DNA from: SZAS-103 sp038234715
GTDB lineage: Bacteria; Pseudomonadota; Gammaproteobacteria; Xanthomonadales; Xanthomonadaceae
DNA length: 64,000 nt
Assembly: GCA_038234715.1 (NCBI GenBank)
Contig: JBBQTD010000001.1
Location: forward strand, 124,001-188,000
Direction of reading: 5' to 3'
Part shown: piece by piece, positions 6,887 through 16,760 of the stretch
Layout: the number at the start of each line of letters is the position of its first letter
Numbering within the stretch: the first letter of the stretch is position 1
Notes under the pieces: generated by a model
Databases searched by the model: none
What the model was told of the DNA's origin: nothing
What the model saw: only the letters and a program-made list of their open reading frames with translations
Translations under genes and position numbers: made by a program

Positions 6887-9357
6887 TGCTGTGGATCCTG
6901 CGATTGTTCTGGCGGGTTTGCGGGCGCTGGCTGCTGCGCCGCCGCCGCATCGACGGCCGCATGCCCTGCATCCGTATCGTCAGACGCCGCCGGATTGCCC
7001 AGCTCCGGATTTGCATCGTCGGCGCTGGGCACCCTGATCCACCCTTGGTCGTCGCCCGGACTTGCCCCGGCATCGCAAGGCGAAGGTCCCGGTGGCGCAA
7101 ACCCCTTCACGAACGCGAAACGACGGGCGCCCGGACAGCCTGCATCGACACTGACGAACTGCGCCGGGCTCACCCACGCCCATTCCATGCCCTGGTCGCT
7201 GACGGTCAGCGGCATGCTGGGCAATTTCTTGAACAGTGCTGCCCACACCCGCAACCCGCCGGTCGCACCGTACAGGCCGGTCATTTCGTTCTGGTCGTTG
7301 CCGACCCAGATCACCGCCAGATGGCTGCCGGTGAATCCCGCAAACCAGCTGTCGCGGCTGTCGTTGCTGGTGCCGGTCTTGCCCGCGGCCTGCAGGAACC
7401 CTAGGCCATCGGACTGCAGTGCGTGCGCGGTGCCGGCCAGTACGACCTGCTGCATCGCAAGCGTCACCAACCGCGCGGCCAGCGCATCGCCCGCCTGTGC
7501 CGCTGCCGGCTTGCTGTCGTAGCGCCTGACGACCGCGTCGTGCGCATCGAGGACGCCGCGGACTGCATGCAGCGGCTGCACTTCGCCACCCGAAGCGAGG
7601 AACTGGTAGAGCTGCGCCATGCCGAACGGGGTTTGGTCGACCGCGCCCAGGATCAGCGACGGATTCGGCTCCGCATTGATGCCGGCGAGCACCTTGATGA
7701 TCTTCGCGATGCGTTCGACCTGAACATCAATGCCGACACGCACCGTCGCCTGGTTGTAGGACTGCGCGAGTGCGTCGATCAGCCGCACATTGCCATGGCT
7801 GCGATGGTCGTCGTTCGCGGGCGACCAGTCCTTCCCGTTCGGCTGGGTGACGGTGACTGGTGAATCGTCGAGCGCGGTGGCAAGGGAATACTTGCCGGGT
7901 TGGGCGAGCGCAAGCAGGTACACGAACGGCTTGAGCAGCGACCCGACCGGGCGTTGCGCATCGAGCGCGCGATTGAAGCCAAGACCGGCCACGTCGCGGT
8001 CGCCGACGACCGCAAGCACGTTGCCATTGGTCACGTCGGTCACCACGATGCCGCCTTCGAGCAGCGGCCCCTTCTTGCGCTGCACCTTGTCGAGCGTGTC
8101 CTTCAGTGCGCCTTCGGAATAAATCTGCGCGGCCGGATCGAGCGTCGTGTGCACGGTGAGCCCGGCGCCCTTGATGCTGTCGGCCGGATAGTCGGTCTGC
8201 AACTGGCGACGCACCAGGTCCACGAAGGCTGGGTAACGATTGGTGACGATGCCCGGATGCGCGCTGATGCCGAGTGGCGCGGCTTTGGCGCGCTCGGCTT
8301 CCTCGCTGGAAATCAATCCGGTTTCGAGGAATTCGCCAATCACGACATTGCGCCGTTCCATCGCGCGATCCGGATAGCGGCGCGGATCGTAGTACGACGG
8401 GCCCTTGATCAGCCCGATCAGCAACGCAATGTCCTGGGTCGGCAGCGCGTTCAACGGCCGCCCGAACCAGAACTTCGAAGCCGCTGCGACGCCATGGATC
8501 GACTGGCTACCCTGCTGGGCCAGATAGACCTGGTTGAGATACGCCTCAAGGATCGTCTGTTTGTCGAAGCGCGATTCGATGATGATCGCGTACAGCGCCT
8601 CGTTGACCTTGCGGCCCCAGCTGCGCTGGTTGGTCAGGAACAGCCCTCTCACAAGCTGCTGGGTCAGCGTGCTGCCGCCCTGGCGCATTTCGCCCTGGCG
8701 CGCATCGACCCACAACGCGCGCACGATGCCCCACACGTCGACGCCGTGGTGGCTCTTGAAATCGCGGTCCTCGACAGCCTGCAGCCCGCTGACCAGCAAC
8801 GGCGGCACGTCGGCGGCGCGGATCAGCTGGCGTTCTTCCTGGGTCGCCCCGTACAACGCGGCGATGCGCGCCGGATCAAGCGTCGCCGACGCAAGCACTG
8901 CGCCATGCTGGATGTTGATCGACACCACGCTGCCGCCGCCAAGCAGGACTTCGATCTTCGCCGGTGCGACCGCGCCGCCGATATCGGCGAAGCCGCGACT
9001 GCCGATGCGGAAACGATTGCCGTCGCGCGCATAGGTGCCGGGGTCGCTTCCGATTCCATCGTTGCGATAGATCGCGGCCTCGAGTTCCAGCAACAGGGTC
9101 GGGGCATCCATGTGCTGGCCCGGCACGAGCCTGAGCGGCTGCGCATAGACCGTCGTGGGCACCTGCCATTGCAGCTGCCCGAACTTTTCGCGCACCTGGC
9201 CATCCAGCACCCAGACGTACGGAGCCGCAAAGCCGATCAACAACCCGAAGCCGGCAAGCGCCAGGTAGAACAGCCAGCGCAGCCATGAGCGGTGCGGCGT
9301 CTCGTCGTCGTCCTGCTCGTCGTCGTCTTCGTCAAAATCGTCGTCGTTGCGCCGCAT
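6883..9357 (-). CDS. mrcB: Penicillin-binding protein 1B (bifunctional glycosyltransferase/transpeptidase)
   Basis: 824 residues from ATG at 9357, preceded by GGAG 5 bp away. Polymerises and crosslinks peptidoglycan at the inner membrane. A strongly acidic cytoplasmic tail (MRRNDDDFDEDDDEQ) precedes a TM helix near 27-47 (LRWLFYLALAGFGLLIGFAAPYVWV). The glycosyltransferase (GT51) domain has VEDRDFKSHHGVD with the catalytic glutamate, then RQGGSTLTQQLVRGLFLTNQRSWGRK. The transpeptidase motifs are SLLK (in RPVGSLLKPF), SYN (LAQSYNQATV) and KTGT (AGKTGTSNDSRDSW). A C-terminal Asn/Pro/Gln-rich tail ends the protein. It is the first gene of the overlapping minus-strand series that continues into the TPR lipoprotein and dinG. 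Confidence 0.95.
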   Translation of the reverse strand: MRRNDDDFDEDDDEQDDDETPHRSWLRWLFYLALAGFGLLIGFAAPYVWVLDGQVREKFGQLQWQVPTTVYAQPLRLVPGQHMDAPTLLLELEAAIYRNDGIGSDPGTYARDGNRFRIGSRGFADIGGAVAPAKIEVLLGGGSVVSINIQHGAVLASATLDPARIAALYGATQEERQLIRAADVPPLLVSGLQAVEDRDFKSHHGVDVWGIVRALWVDARQGEMRQGGSTLTQQLVRGLFLTNQRSWGRKVNEALYAIIIESRFDKQTILEAYLNQVYLAQQGSQSIHGVAAASKFWFGRPLNALPTQDIALLIGLIKGPSYYDPRRYPDRAMERRNVVIGEFLETGLISSEEAERAKAAPLGISAHPGIVTNRYPAFVDLVRRQLQTDYPADSIKGAGLTVHTTLDPAAQIYSEGALKDTLDKVQRKKGPLLEGGIVVTDVTNGNVLAVVGDRDVAGLGFNRALDAQRPVGSLLKPFVYLLALAQPGKYSLATALDDSPVTVTQPNGKDWSPANDDHRSHGNVRLIDALAQSYNQATVRVGIDVQVERIAKIIKVLAGINAEPNPSLILGAVDQTPFGMAQLYQFLASGGEVQPLHAVRGVLDAHDAVVRRYDSKPAAAQAGDALAARLVTLAMQQVVLAGTAHALQSDGLGFLQAAGKTGTSNDSRDSWFAGFTGSHLAVIWVGNDQNEMTGLYGATGGLRVWAALFKKLPSMPLTVSDQGMEWAWVSPAQFVSVDAGCPGARRFAFVKGFAPPGPSPCDAGASPGDDQGWIRVPSADDANPELGNPAASDDTDAGHAAVDAAAAQQPAPANPPEQSQDPQQ

Positions 9358-9469
9358 TGCATCTCCAGCAAACCTGCCGCGAAGTTTAACGCGTCCGGGG
9401 GCGGCTACAGCTGCCTGTCGCCATGAGGCCGCGCACGGTAACCTAGCGGACCACAATCAATCATTCAGC

Positions 9470-12148
9470 ATGCCGTCAGCGTTGCAGCCCTTGCTTTGCC
9501 TGTGGACAACCCGTGCGCCAGACGCCGCGCGGATTGCGGCATGGCGCGGCGCAATGCCTGTCGGCACCACGATTGTGCTGGCGGCAACCAGCGCGTGTCC
9601 CGGCGCCGGATGGCTGGAGTGCGCGGGAGATCCGCTCTCGGCCTTGCGCGCACTTACCGACCTGTATGCGGACCGTGACGTGGTCCTCGCCCGTCTGGAT
9701 GCATCGGTGTCGCCGGACTTCTGGCGGCGGCTGCTCGAACTTGCCAAATCCCATCCGGAATTCGGAGTGCTTTCGGCGCGCGGAGATTCCGCCGACCACG
9801 ACGACCATGCCCTTTTCCCATCCCTGTCGCCGACCTTGGGTTACTGGCGCAGCACCGCGCTGCGCGAAGTCGCGCTGGCAAAAGGCGACAAATTGCCGGA
9901 GAGCCTGCAGGTTGCATGCTTCGATGGCCTGCTTGTGCAATCGGCCCCAGTCGAATTGGAGCATGCGCAATCCAGGCGCACTGCGCCGCACTCGGCCACC
10001 GACCCCGCAGGCCCAGCATCTCCACACTGGCTGCTGCGTCGCTCCGCAGACCTGCTCGAACGCGCAAGGTTCGCCTGGAGTCGCTCGGGCAATGCCGTCG
10101 TGCGAACAGGTGCAAGCCTGCGCAGGCGAGGCTTGCGCAACACCGTCCGGCGCGCCTGGCAGGAACTCGGAGGGCCGCGCGTCGGACGGCATCCATCACT
10201 GCGCATGCCTGCGAGCGCGCCATTCGCGCCATTCAACGTGCCATGCGCTGCGATTCCGCTGGCGAGCATCGTGGTGCCGGCCTACAACCACTTCGAACAC
10301 ACGCTGACGTGCCTGCGGGCAATTTCCGACTGCGCCGGCTCGATCGGATTCGAAGTGATCGTGGTCGATGATGCGTCATCGGACGAAACTGCGCAGCACA
10401 TGCCGGCGATCGCGGGCGTGCGTTACCTACGCAATGCGCAAAACCTTGGTTTCATCGGGGCCTGCAACGCCGGCGCGGCGATAGCGCGCGCCGACTACCT
10501 GGTATTGCTCAACAACGACACCGCCGTGCAGCCGGGCTGGCTCGAAGCGCTGATCGGCACGTTCACTGCGCATCCACGGGCGGGACTGGTCGGTGCGAAA
10601 CTCGTGTACCCCGACGGCCGGCTGCAGGAAGCTGGAGGCATCGTGTTCGGCGATGCTTCGGGCTGCAACTATGGTCGGTTCGACGACCCCAACGCGCCGA
10701 TCTACAACCACGTGCGTGAGGTCGACTACTGTTCCGGGGCGGCGATCGCATTGCCGCGCGCGGTGTTCGAACGGCTCGGCGGATTCGACACGGCGTACGC
10801 GCCCGCCTATTACGAGGACACCGACCTCGCGATGAGGGTGCGCGCCGACGGACTGCAGGTGCTGTACCAGCCGGCGTCAACGGTCGTGCATTTCGAGGGC
10901 ATTACCTCAGGTACCGATACGGGTTCCGGCATCAAGGCGTATCAACTGGTGAACCAGCGCAAGTTCCTTGCGCGCTGGCGCGACACGCTCGCCGCGCACC
11001 CGATGCCCGACGCCAATATCGTCCGTGCGAGCGAACACCGCGCCACCCGGCGCGTGCTGGTGATCGACGCCAGCACGCCGATGCCCGATCGCGACTCGGG
11101 TTCGTTGCGGCTGGTCAACGTGCTCGCACTGTTGCGCGAGGAAGGCTGCGCAGTGACGTTTTTCCCCGACAACCTGGCGCATGCCGGAGCTTACACGCAG
11201 GCGTTGCAGGCGCTTGGCGTCGAGGTCTGGTGGAAGCCGTGGATCCGCGATGTTCCCGCCTGGTTCTCCAGGCACGGCCAGCGCTTCGACACGATCATCG
11301 CGAGCCGGCACACTGTTGCGAGCAACTATCTCGCTCTTGCGCGCCGGTATGCGCCGCAGGCGCGCTTCGTATTCGATACCGTCGACCTGCACTACCTGCG
11401 CGAGCAACGCGAAGCCGAAGTCGCTGGTGATCAAGCACGCATGCGCGCGGCCCAGCAGACCCGCGAGCGTGAACTACGCCTGATTCGCGCGTCGGACCTC
11501 ACCCTTGTCGTCAGCGTGGTCGAGCAGGACCTGCTCGCGCGTGAAGCGCCCGGTGCCGCGATCGAAGTGCTGTCGAACGTCCACCGTGCAACGGCGCGGC
11601 GCACGGGATTCGAGCCACGCGCGGGCATCGTGCTTGTCGGCGGCTACCGGCATCAGCCGAACGTGGACGCCGCGCAATGGATGGCGCGCGAGATCTTTCC
11701 GCTTGTGCGGGCGCGGCGCAACGACATCGTGCTGCACCTGATCGGGGGCGATGTCAGCTCCGAAGTTGCCGCGCTGGATGCATTGCCCGGCGTGCGTGTG
11801 CACGGGCACGTACCCGACCTGGAACCCTTCATGGACGGTTGCCGCATCGGACTTGCGCCGCTGCGCTTTGGTGCGGGCGTCAAGGGCAAGGTCAACCTGA
11901 GCATGGCGCATGGCCAGCCGGTGGTCGCGACGCCCGCCGCCATCGAAGGCATGCACCTGCGGGACGGCGTGGATGTGCTGGTCGGCGCCGACACCCAGGG
12001 ATTCGCCGACGCAGTCCTGCGTCTCTACGACGACCGCGGCTTGTGGGAAACCATCGCACACAACGGAGTCGAGAACATCGAGCGGCATTTCTCGTTCGAT
12101 GCGGCGCGCGACGTGTTGCGGCGCGTGCTTGGCTTGTCGGGTTCCTGA
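9470..12148 (+). CDS. Two-domain glycosyltransferase (GT2 plus GT4-like)
   Basis: 892 residues from ATG at 9470. Residues to about 255 are poorly conserved. The GT2 domain starts at IPLASIVVPAYNHFEHTLTCL, with the nucleotide-binding VIVVDDASSDET, the DxD-type LLNNDTAVQPGWL and the acceptor-site motif YYEDTDLAMRV. A second domain (about residue 520 to the end) opens with RRVLVIDASTPMPDRDSGSLR. It has a GT4 donor-site pattern: VLVGGYRHQPNVDAAQWM, LHLIGGD and GLAPLRFGAGVKGKV. It has no signal peptide or TM helix, so it is cytoplasmic. It probably adds two sugars in a surface polysaccharide or O-antigen, but no other polysaccharide genes are near. It is divergent from mrcB across 112 bp. Confidence 0.88.
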   Translation: MPSALQPLLCLWTTRAPDAARIAAWRGAMPVGTTIVLAATSACPGAGWLECAGDPLSALRALTDLYADRDVVLARLDASVSPDFWRRLLELAKSHPEFGVLSARGDSADHDDHALFPSLSPTLGYWRSTALREVALAKGDKLPESLQVACFDGLLVQSAPVELEHAQSRRTAPHSATDPAGPASPHWLLRRSADLLERARFAWSRSGNAVVRTGASLRRRGLRNTVRRAWQELGGPRVGRHPSLRMPASAPFAPFNVPCAAIPLASIVVPAYNHFEHTLTCLRAISDCAGSIGFEVIVVDDASSDETAQHMPAIAGVRYLRNAQNLGFIGACNAGAAIARADYLVLLNNDTAVQPGWLEALIGTFTAHPRAGLVGAKLVYPDGRLQEAGGIVFGDASGCNYGRFDDPNAPIYNHVREVDYCSGAAIALPRAVFERLGGFDTAYAPAYYEDTDLAMRVRADGLQVLYQPASTVVHFEGITSGTDTGSGIKAYQLVNQRKFLARWRDTLAAHPMPDANIVRASEHRATRRVLVIDASTPMPDRDSGSLRLVNVLALLREEGCAVTFFPDNLAHAGAYTQALQALGVEVWWKPWIRDVPAWFSRHGQRFDTIIASRHTVASNYLALARRYAPQARFVFDTVDLHYLREQREAEVAGDQARMRAAQQTRERELRLIRASDLTLVVSVVEQDLLAREAPGAAIEVLSNVHRATARRTGFEPRAGIVLVGGYRHQPNVDAAQWMAREIFPLVRARRNDIVLHLIGGDVSSEVAALDALPGVRVHGHVPDLEPFMDGCRIGLAPLRFGAGVKGKVNLSMAHGQPVVATPAAIEGMHLRDGVDVLVGADTQGFADAVLRLYDDRGLWETIAHNGVENIERHFSFDAARDVLRRVLGLSGS

Positions 12149-12200
12149 TCGTCGGGATCGAGCGCAGCCTTACCCGAATCATCGCTCGTAGCGACGACCC

Positions 12201-13841
12201 CTAGTGTTTCGCGCCCACGCGCGCTTGCTGCAAACGGGCCAGCGCCGCCGGGATGGCCGGATTGTCCGGCGCCCAGCGCTGCGCGGAACCGATCGCGTGC
12301 TGGGCGTTGTCGATTTCGCCGGCACCCAGGCGTTCATCGGCCACCGCGAGCCATCTGGCTGCGATCGCCTGGCGCATCGACGGCAACTGCGGATTCGTCG
12401 GCTGGATTGCGACCAGCGCGTCGAGGCAGGCTCCGCCACGGGCCAACCGGTTGTCGGTCATCTCGCGCTGGTAGCACGCGAGCGCGGTCGCGACGAACCG
12501 ATGGGTCGCCTCGACCACGCGCGGATCGGCGGGCGCAATTGCCGCGGCAGCACGCAGCTTGTCGAACGCGCTGTCGCCCGGTGGGTCGACAAGCTGGTCG
12601 CGGACGATTGCATGATCGGCAGCCGCCAGCAGGTCGACGATGCGTGCGGGGTCGACCTTCCCGACGCTGCCGACATTGGCCTTCGGCCCCGCTGCCGCTG
12701 CCGTCGCTTGGACCGCAACTGCATGCGCGCGCGCTTGCTCCACGTGCAGTTCCGTAGCGCGCAGGTTTGGCGATTCGGGGGCGAGCGCGCGCGCCTGCTC
12801 AAGCGCCGATTGGGCTGCGGTCAAATCGAATTCCGCAGCCGCCCGGTTGGCATTGCGCAGCAGTGCTTCGCCCGCCGCGCGCAGCCCGCCATGCGCGCGC
12901 AGGTCGTCCGGAGCCTTCGTCAGCACCTCGCGATATGCCGCGACCGCGACATCGATGCGGCCGGCTTGCAGGCTTGCGTCGGCCGCGTCCAGAGCGTGCG
13001 AGCGCGCACCCTGGCGTTGCTGGACGGCTTCTGCCAGCCTGGCGCGTGCCGCCGGAAGGTCGACGTCCACTGGATCGACGCCCGCGACGCGATCGACCAG
13101 GCGTTGCGTACCATCGGTATCGCCCTGAGCGAGCAACCGATCGATTCCGCCTAGCATGCGCGCGAGCAATGCATGCCTTCGCGCCAGCAGGACTGCATTG
13201 TCCGGCGCGGCGGCGAGCGCCTGCTGATACACCGCGAGCGCGCTTGCGTTGCCATCGTCGATGTGACCCGCATGCTCGGCCGCTTCCGCGGTAGCAAGAA
13301 GTCCCGCGAGTTGCTCGTCACTGTCGGTGCCGCTGCGCAACGCCTCCTCGACGGGCTGCAGGTCCGCAACCGGCACCGCGAGTGCGCGTGCGAGCTCAAG
13401 TTCCTTGCGCGCCTCTTCACGATGGTGCGCACTTACCGCGGCCTGCGCCTGGGCCAGCGCCGCAGTACCCACGCGCACCAGGCCTTCGCGCGCGGCCAGC
13501 ACATCGGGGTCGCGCGCCAGCACGGCCTGATAGAGTTCACGCGCGCCGCGACCATCGGGCGACGTCAATCGATTCGCGCGCAGCGCGGCAGCGGCTTGCT
13601 GCATCAGCCGGGTCTGCTCTGGCGGTGGCGCCAGGCGTGCGCCCAATGCGTCGCGCCAGCGATACAAACCAAAAGCCGACCCGAGCAACACCACGGCGCC
13701 AAGGACCAGCAACGCCCAGCGAACGCGGGGACGCGCTTGCGGCGTCTGCTGGGCGCCGCGTTGCAGCGCGAACGCTGGTCTCGTGCTGTTGTTGCGGCGC
13801 TCAGGCAATGCGCCCAGGACCGGATCGCGGCGTTCGCTCAT
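12201..13841 (-). CDS. Membrane-anchored TPR/helical-repeat protein
   Basis: 546 residues from ATG at 13841 (GGGGAG lies about 10 bp upstream). A cytoplasmic N-terminus of about 45 residues (MSERRDPVLGALPE) precedes one TM helix, WALLVLGAVVLLGSAFGLYRW. The rest is an alanine/arginine-rich series of helix pairs resembling TPRs (ARELYQAVLARDPDVLAAREGLVRVGTAAL, ALAVYQQALAAAPDNAVLLARR, AVAAYREVLTKAPDDLRAHGGLRAAGEALL). No enzymatic motif is seen. The layout suits an inner-membrane scaffold with a periplasmic repeat domain. It lies 44 bp downstream of relA on the same strand, possibly co-transcribed; the function is unknown. Confidence 0.75.
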   Translation of the reverse strand: MSERRDPVLGALPERRNNSTRPAFALQRGAQQTPQARPRVRWALLVLGAVVLLGSAFGLYRWRDALGARLAPPPEQTRLMQQAAAALRANRLTSPDGRGARELYQAVLARDPDVLAAREGLVRVGTAALAQAQAAVSAHHREEARKELELARALAVPVADLQPVEEALRSGTDSDEQLAGLLATAEAAEHAGHIDDGNASALAVYQQALAAAPDNAVLLARRHALLARMLGGIDRLLAQGDTDGTQRLVDRVAGVDPVDVDLPAARARLAEAVQQRQGARSHALDAADASLQAGRIDVAVAAYREVLTKAPDDLRAHGGLRAAGEALLRNANRAAAEFDLTAAQSALEQARALAPESPNLRATELHVEQARAHAVAVQATAAAAGPKANVGSVGKVDPARIVDLLAAADHAIVRDQLVDPPGDSAFDKLRAAAAIAPADPRVVEATHRFVATALACYQREMTDNRLARGGACLDALVAIQPTNPQLPSMRQAIAARWLAVADERLGAGEIDNAQHAIGSAQRWAPDNPAIPAALARLQQARVGAKH

Positions 13842-13885
13842 GGTCGATGGTCTCCCCTTCCGGCAAGGATAACAGCGCCACTCGT

Positions 13886-16069
13886 TCAGCCAAGCCTTCG
13901 CGCGTCGTCGACCCCGGGCACGGCGTGCAATCGCCCGAGCAACTGGCCGAGCTGGTCGAAATCGCGCACCTTGAGGGTGAATGTCAATTCGGCAAGTCCG
14001 CTCGGTGCATCGACCCGGCTGCTGATTGCGAGCACATGCGCTCCGTGCTGCGCGATCAGGTTGGCCAGATCCTTGAGCAGACCCTTGCGGTCGAATCCAC
14101 GCACCAGCACGTCGACGCTGTAACTCGCGTCTCCGCGTTCTCCCCATTCCACCGGCAACAGCCGCTCGGGGTGGGTCGCGATCAGGCGCTGCAAGGCGCC
14201 GCACGCTTCACGATGGATGCTCACGCCGCGGCCGCGCGTGAGGTAGCCAGCAATCGCATCGCCCGCCACAGGCTGGCAGCAACGCGCGATCTGGGTGAGC
14301 AGGTTGCCGACTCCTTCGACGACGAACCGATCGGTCGGCTTTGCCCGCTGCTTTGCCTCCGGACGCACCGCCAGCGCATGCTCCGATTCGCCGCGCAGCT
14401 GCGCCTGTGCGTGGTCATGCAGAGCGCGGGCGACCTGGCTCGGGCTGACATCGCCCAGTGCCACCGCGACATGCAATTCGTCAAGGCTGGACAGGCGAAA
14501 CTTCGCGAGCGCAGGCGCGAGGTCGGACTGATGCAGCGCGAGGCGCTTGAGTTCGCGTTCCACCAGCTCGCGCCCAGCCTGGAGGTTGCGCGCGCGATCG
14601 AGCTTGTGGAACCACGCGCGCACCTTGTCGCGTGAACGCGCACTCGCCAGGAATCCGCTTCCAGTCATCAGCCAGTCGCGGCGCGGCTCGGAGGTTTTCG
14701 CGGTCAGGATCTCCACGCGATCGCCGGTGTTCGGCCGGAAATTCAGCGGCACGATGCGCCCGTTGACCTTCGCGCCGCGGCAACGATGCCCCACTTCGGT
14801 GTGCACGTGGTACGCGAAATCCAGCACCGTGCCGCCATGCGGCAAGTCCACCACTTCGCCCTTCGGCGTGAGCAGGTAGATGCGGTCCTCGACCAGGTCG
14901 GTGCGCAGTCCCGCGAGCAATGCATCCTCATCGCCCGCATCGGCTTCGGTCCGGTCGAGCAGCTGCCGCATCCAGGCGATCTTGCGATCGAAACCGGACG
15001 CCGCGCCACCCGCGCCCGAACCGCCGCCTTCCTTGTAACGCCAATGCGCGGCGACGCCGAGCTCGGAGTGCGCATGCATCTCGTGGGTGCGGATCTGCAC
15101 TTCCAGCGTGCGCCCCCCGGGGCCGATCACCGCCGTATGCAACGAGCGGTAATTGTTGCCCTTGGGATTTGCGATGTAGTCGTCGAACTCCGATCGCACC
15201 GGCGACCACAGCTGGTGGACCACGCCGAGCGCGGCGTAGCACGTCGCGATATCGTCAACGAGCACGCGCACCGCGCGCACGTCGTAGAGTTCGCCGAACG
15301 GCACATCCTTGCGCTGCATCTTTTTCCAGATGCTGAAGATGTGCTTGGGCCGGCCAGCCACGTCGGCGCGAATGCCGGCCTGCTCGAGCGCGCCGCGAAT
15401 GCCTGTCTTGACGTCTTCGATGAAGCGCTCGCGGTTGCCGCGCTTCTCGTCCAGCAGGCGCGCAATGCGCTTGTAAGTATCCGGCTGCAGATAGCGGAAC
15501 GCGAGGTCCTCAAGCTCCCATTTGAGCTGCCAGATGCCGAGCCGGTTCGCGAGTGGCGCGTGGATGTCCGCACACAGCTGCGCCAGCGCGATCCGCTCCG
15601 CCTCCGGCAACGTCGCGGCGCCGCGCATCCGCACCAGCTGCCGCGCAAGCAGGATCAGGATCACCCGCAGGTCGCGCACCAGTGCAAGCAGCAGCCGTCG
15701 CAGGCCCTCCGCGCGCACATGCTGGGCACGACCCGCATGCAAGGTCCACACCTGCTCCGCAGCGTGCTGGCCGTCGAGCAACGCCTGCGCACGCACGCGG
15801 GTCGCAGGCTCGAGCACGGCCAGCCGCGGTTGCCACGCTGGTATCGCATGCACGATCGCGGCCAGCAGCACGTCCTCGTCGACGCGCAGCATTTCCAGCA
15901 GGGCCAGGCACGCGAGGATCGCCTTCGCCTGAATCGGATCCACCGGCGGCAGCGTCGAGCCATCAAGCACCGTCAGCGCGCCGCGCGCGGCGGGCCCCGC
16001 ATGCGCGAGCAGCCAGCGCTGCAGCAGCACGTCAGCGGGATCGGTATCGATGTTTGCGGGGATTTTCAC
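13886..16069 (-). CDS. relA: GTP pyrophosphokinase RelA ((p)ppGpp synthetase)
   Basis: 727 residues. Ribosome-associated alarmone synthetase. The N-terminal hydrolase domain has lost the HD pair: the site reads AAIVHAIPAW (71-79), as in synthetase-only RelA. The synthetase domain (about 180-345) has EFDDYIANPKGNNYRSLHTAV; EFDD at 294-297 is the acidic version typical of RelA rather than the RFKD of bifunctional SpoT. The TGS domain is near 393-460 (DRIYLLTPKGEVVDLPHGGTVLDFAYHVH). A Zn-finger-like stretch IARCCQPVAGDAIAGYLTRGRGVSIHREACGAL and a C-terminal ACT domain (about 650-727) complete the usual plan. The PKGNNY loop differs from the common PKPNGY. Confidence 0.94.
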   Translation of the reverse strand: MKIPANIDTDPADVLLQRWLLAHAGPAARGALTVLDGSTLPPVDPIQAKAILACLALLEMLRVDEDVLLAAIVHAIPAWQPRLAVLEPATRVRAQALLDGQHAAEQVWTLHAGRAQHVRAEGLRRLLLALVRDLRVILILLARQLVRMRGAATLPEAERIALAQLCADIHAPLANRLGIWQLKWELEDLAFRYLQPDTYKRIARLLDEKRGNRERFIEDVKTGIRGALEQAGIRADVAGRPKHIFSIWKKMQRKDVPFGELYDVRAVRVLVDDIATCYAALGVVHQLWSPVRSEFDDYIANPKGNNYRSLHTAVIGPGGRTLEVQIRTHEMHAHSELGVAAHWRYKEGGGSGAGGAASGFDRKIAWMRQLLDRTEADAGDEDALLAGLRTDLVEDRIYLLTPKGEVVDLPHGGTVLDFAYHVHTEVGHRCRGAKVNGRIVPLNFRPNTGDRVEILTAKTSEPRRDWLMTGSGFLASARSRDKVRAWFHKLDRARNLQAGRELVERELKRLALHQSDLAPALAKFRLSSLDELHVAVALGDVSPSQVARALHDHAQAQLRGESEHALAVRPEAKQRAKPTDRFVVEGVGNLLTQIARCCQPVAGDAIAGYLTRGRGVSIHREACGALQRLIATHPERLLPVEWGERGDASYSVDVLVRGFDRKGLLKDLANLIAQHGAHVLAISSRVDAPSGLAELTFTLKVRDFDQLGQLLGRLHAVPGVDDARRLG

Positions 16070-16240
16070 GCGGAACCTGGGACGGGCGGCAAGCCGAACG
16101 GGGTGTCTAGTTATACGTGCCCGGCATTCGGTTTACACTAGCCCGGAATTCATGCGGCCCGCGCCCCGTGGGGCTCGCATCGAAGAAATGCCCGATTGGG
16201 CAGGCCCTCAACAGAATCGTTTTCTTGCAGGAACCCATCC

Positions 16241-16750
16241 ATGCGCTGTCGTTCATTGATTTTCACTGTTGTTGCCGGCTTGGCATTCGCGACGCCGTTC
16301 GTGTTCGCCCAACAGTTCTCGTCGGTCGAGGAACGCATGTCCTCGGCGGACTTCAAGGCTGCGGGGCTGGACAAGCTGTCGCCAGAAGAACTGGCAAGGC
16401 TCAACGGGTTCATCAGGAATGAAGTCCAGGCGCGCACCGCGCAGGCACGCGAGGCTGGCGCACGCGCGCAGGATCTCAACGATGCGGCGCGCATCGGGTT
16501 CAAGGATTTTCACGGCGACCGCGACAAGATCACCAGCCGCATCCCCGGCATGTTCAAGGGCTGGGATGGGGCCACGACCTTCACCCTCGAGAACGGCCAG
16601 GTCTGGCGTCAGGTCGATGCAGCGTCCCGGCTGGCGGGCGTGCATCTCAACAACCCGGTCGTGCATATCTCGCCGGGCCTGATGGGCGGAATCTGGTTCC
16701 TGCAGGTCGAAGGGTACGGCGCCACGACAAAGGTCGAACGCGTGCAGTAA
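16241..16750 (+). CDS. Exported protein of unknown function
   Basis: 169 residues from ATG at 16241, with AGGA 8 bp upstream. The signal peptide is MRCRSLIFTVVAGLAFATPFVFAQ. The mature part starts QFSSVEERMSSADFKAAGLDKLSPEELARLNGFIRNEVQAR, a pattern seen in exported Lysobacterales proteins that start with an LSPEEL helix. It ends with a small beta-rich part (DGATTFTLENGQVWRQVDAASRLAGVHLNNPVVHISPGLMGGIWFLQVEGYG). No catalytic motif is recognised. It lies between relA and hrpA, convergent with hrpA with 10 bp between stops. Confidence 0.8.
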   Translation: MRCRSLIFTVVAGLAFATPFVFAQQFSSVEERMSSADFKAAGLDKLSPEELARLNGFIRNEVQARTAQAREAGARAQDLNDAARIGFKDFHGDRDKITSRIPGMFKGWDGATTFTLENGQVWRQVDAASRLAGVHLNNPVVHISPGLMGGIWFLQVEGYGATTKVERVQ

Positions 16751-16760
16751 GGCTCGGCAG

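Noticed and set aside
7900..9288. Long plus-strand frame opposite mrcB
   Set aside because: Shadow of the PBP1b gene, whose GT51 and transpeptidase motifs are complete.
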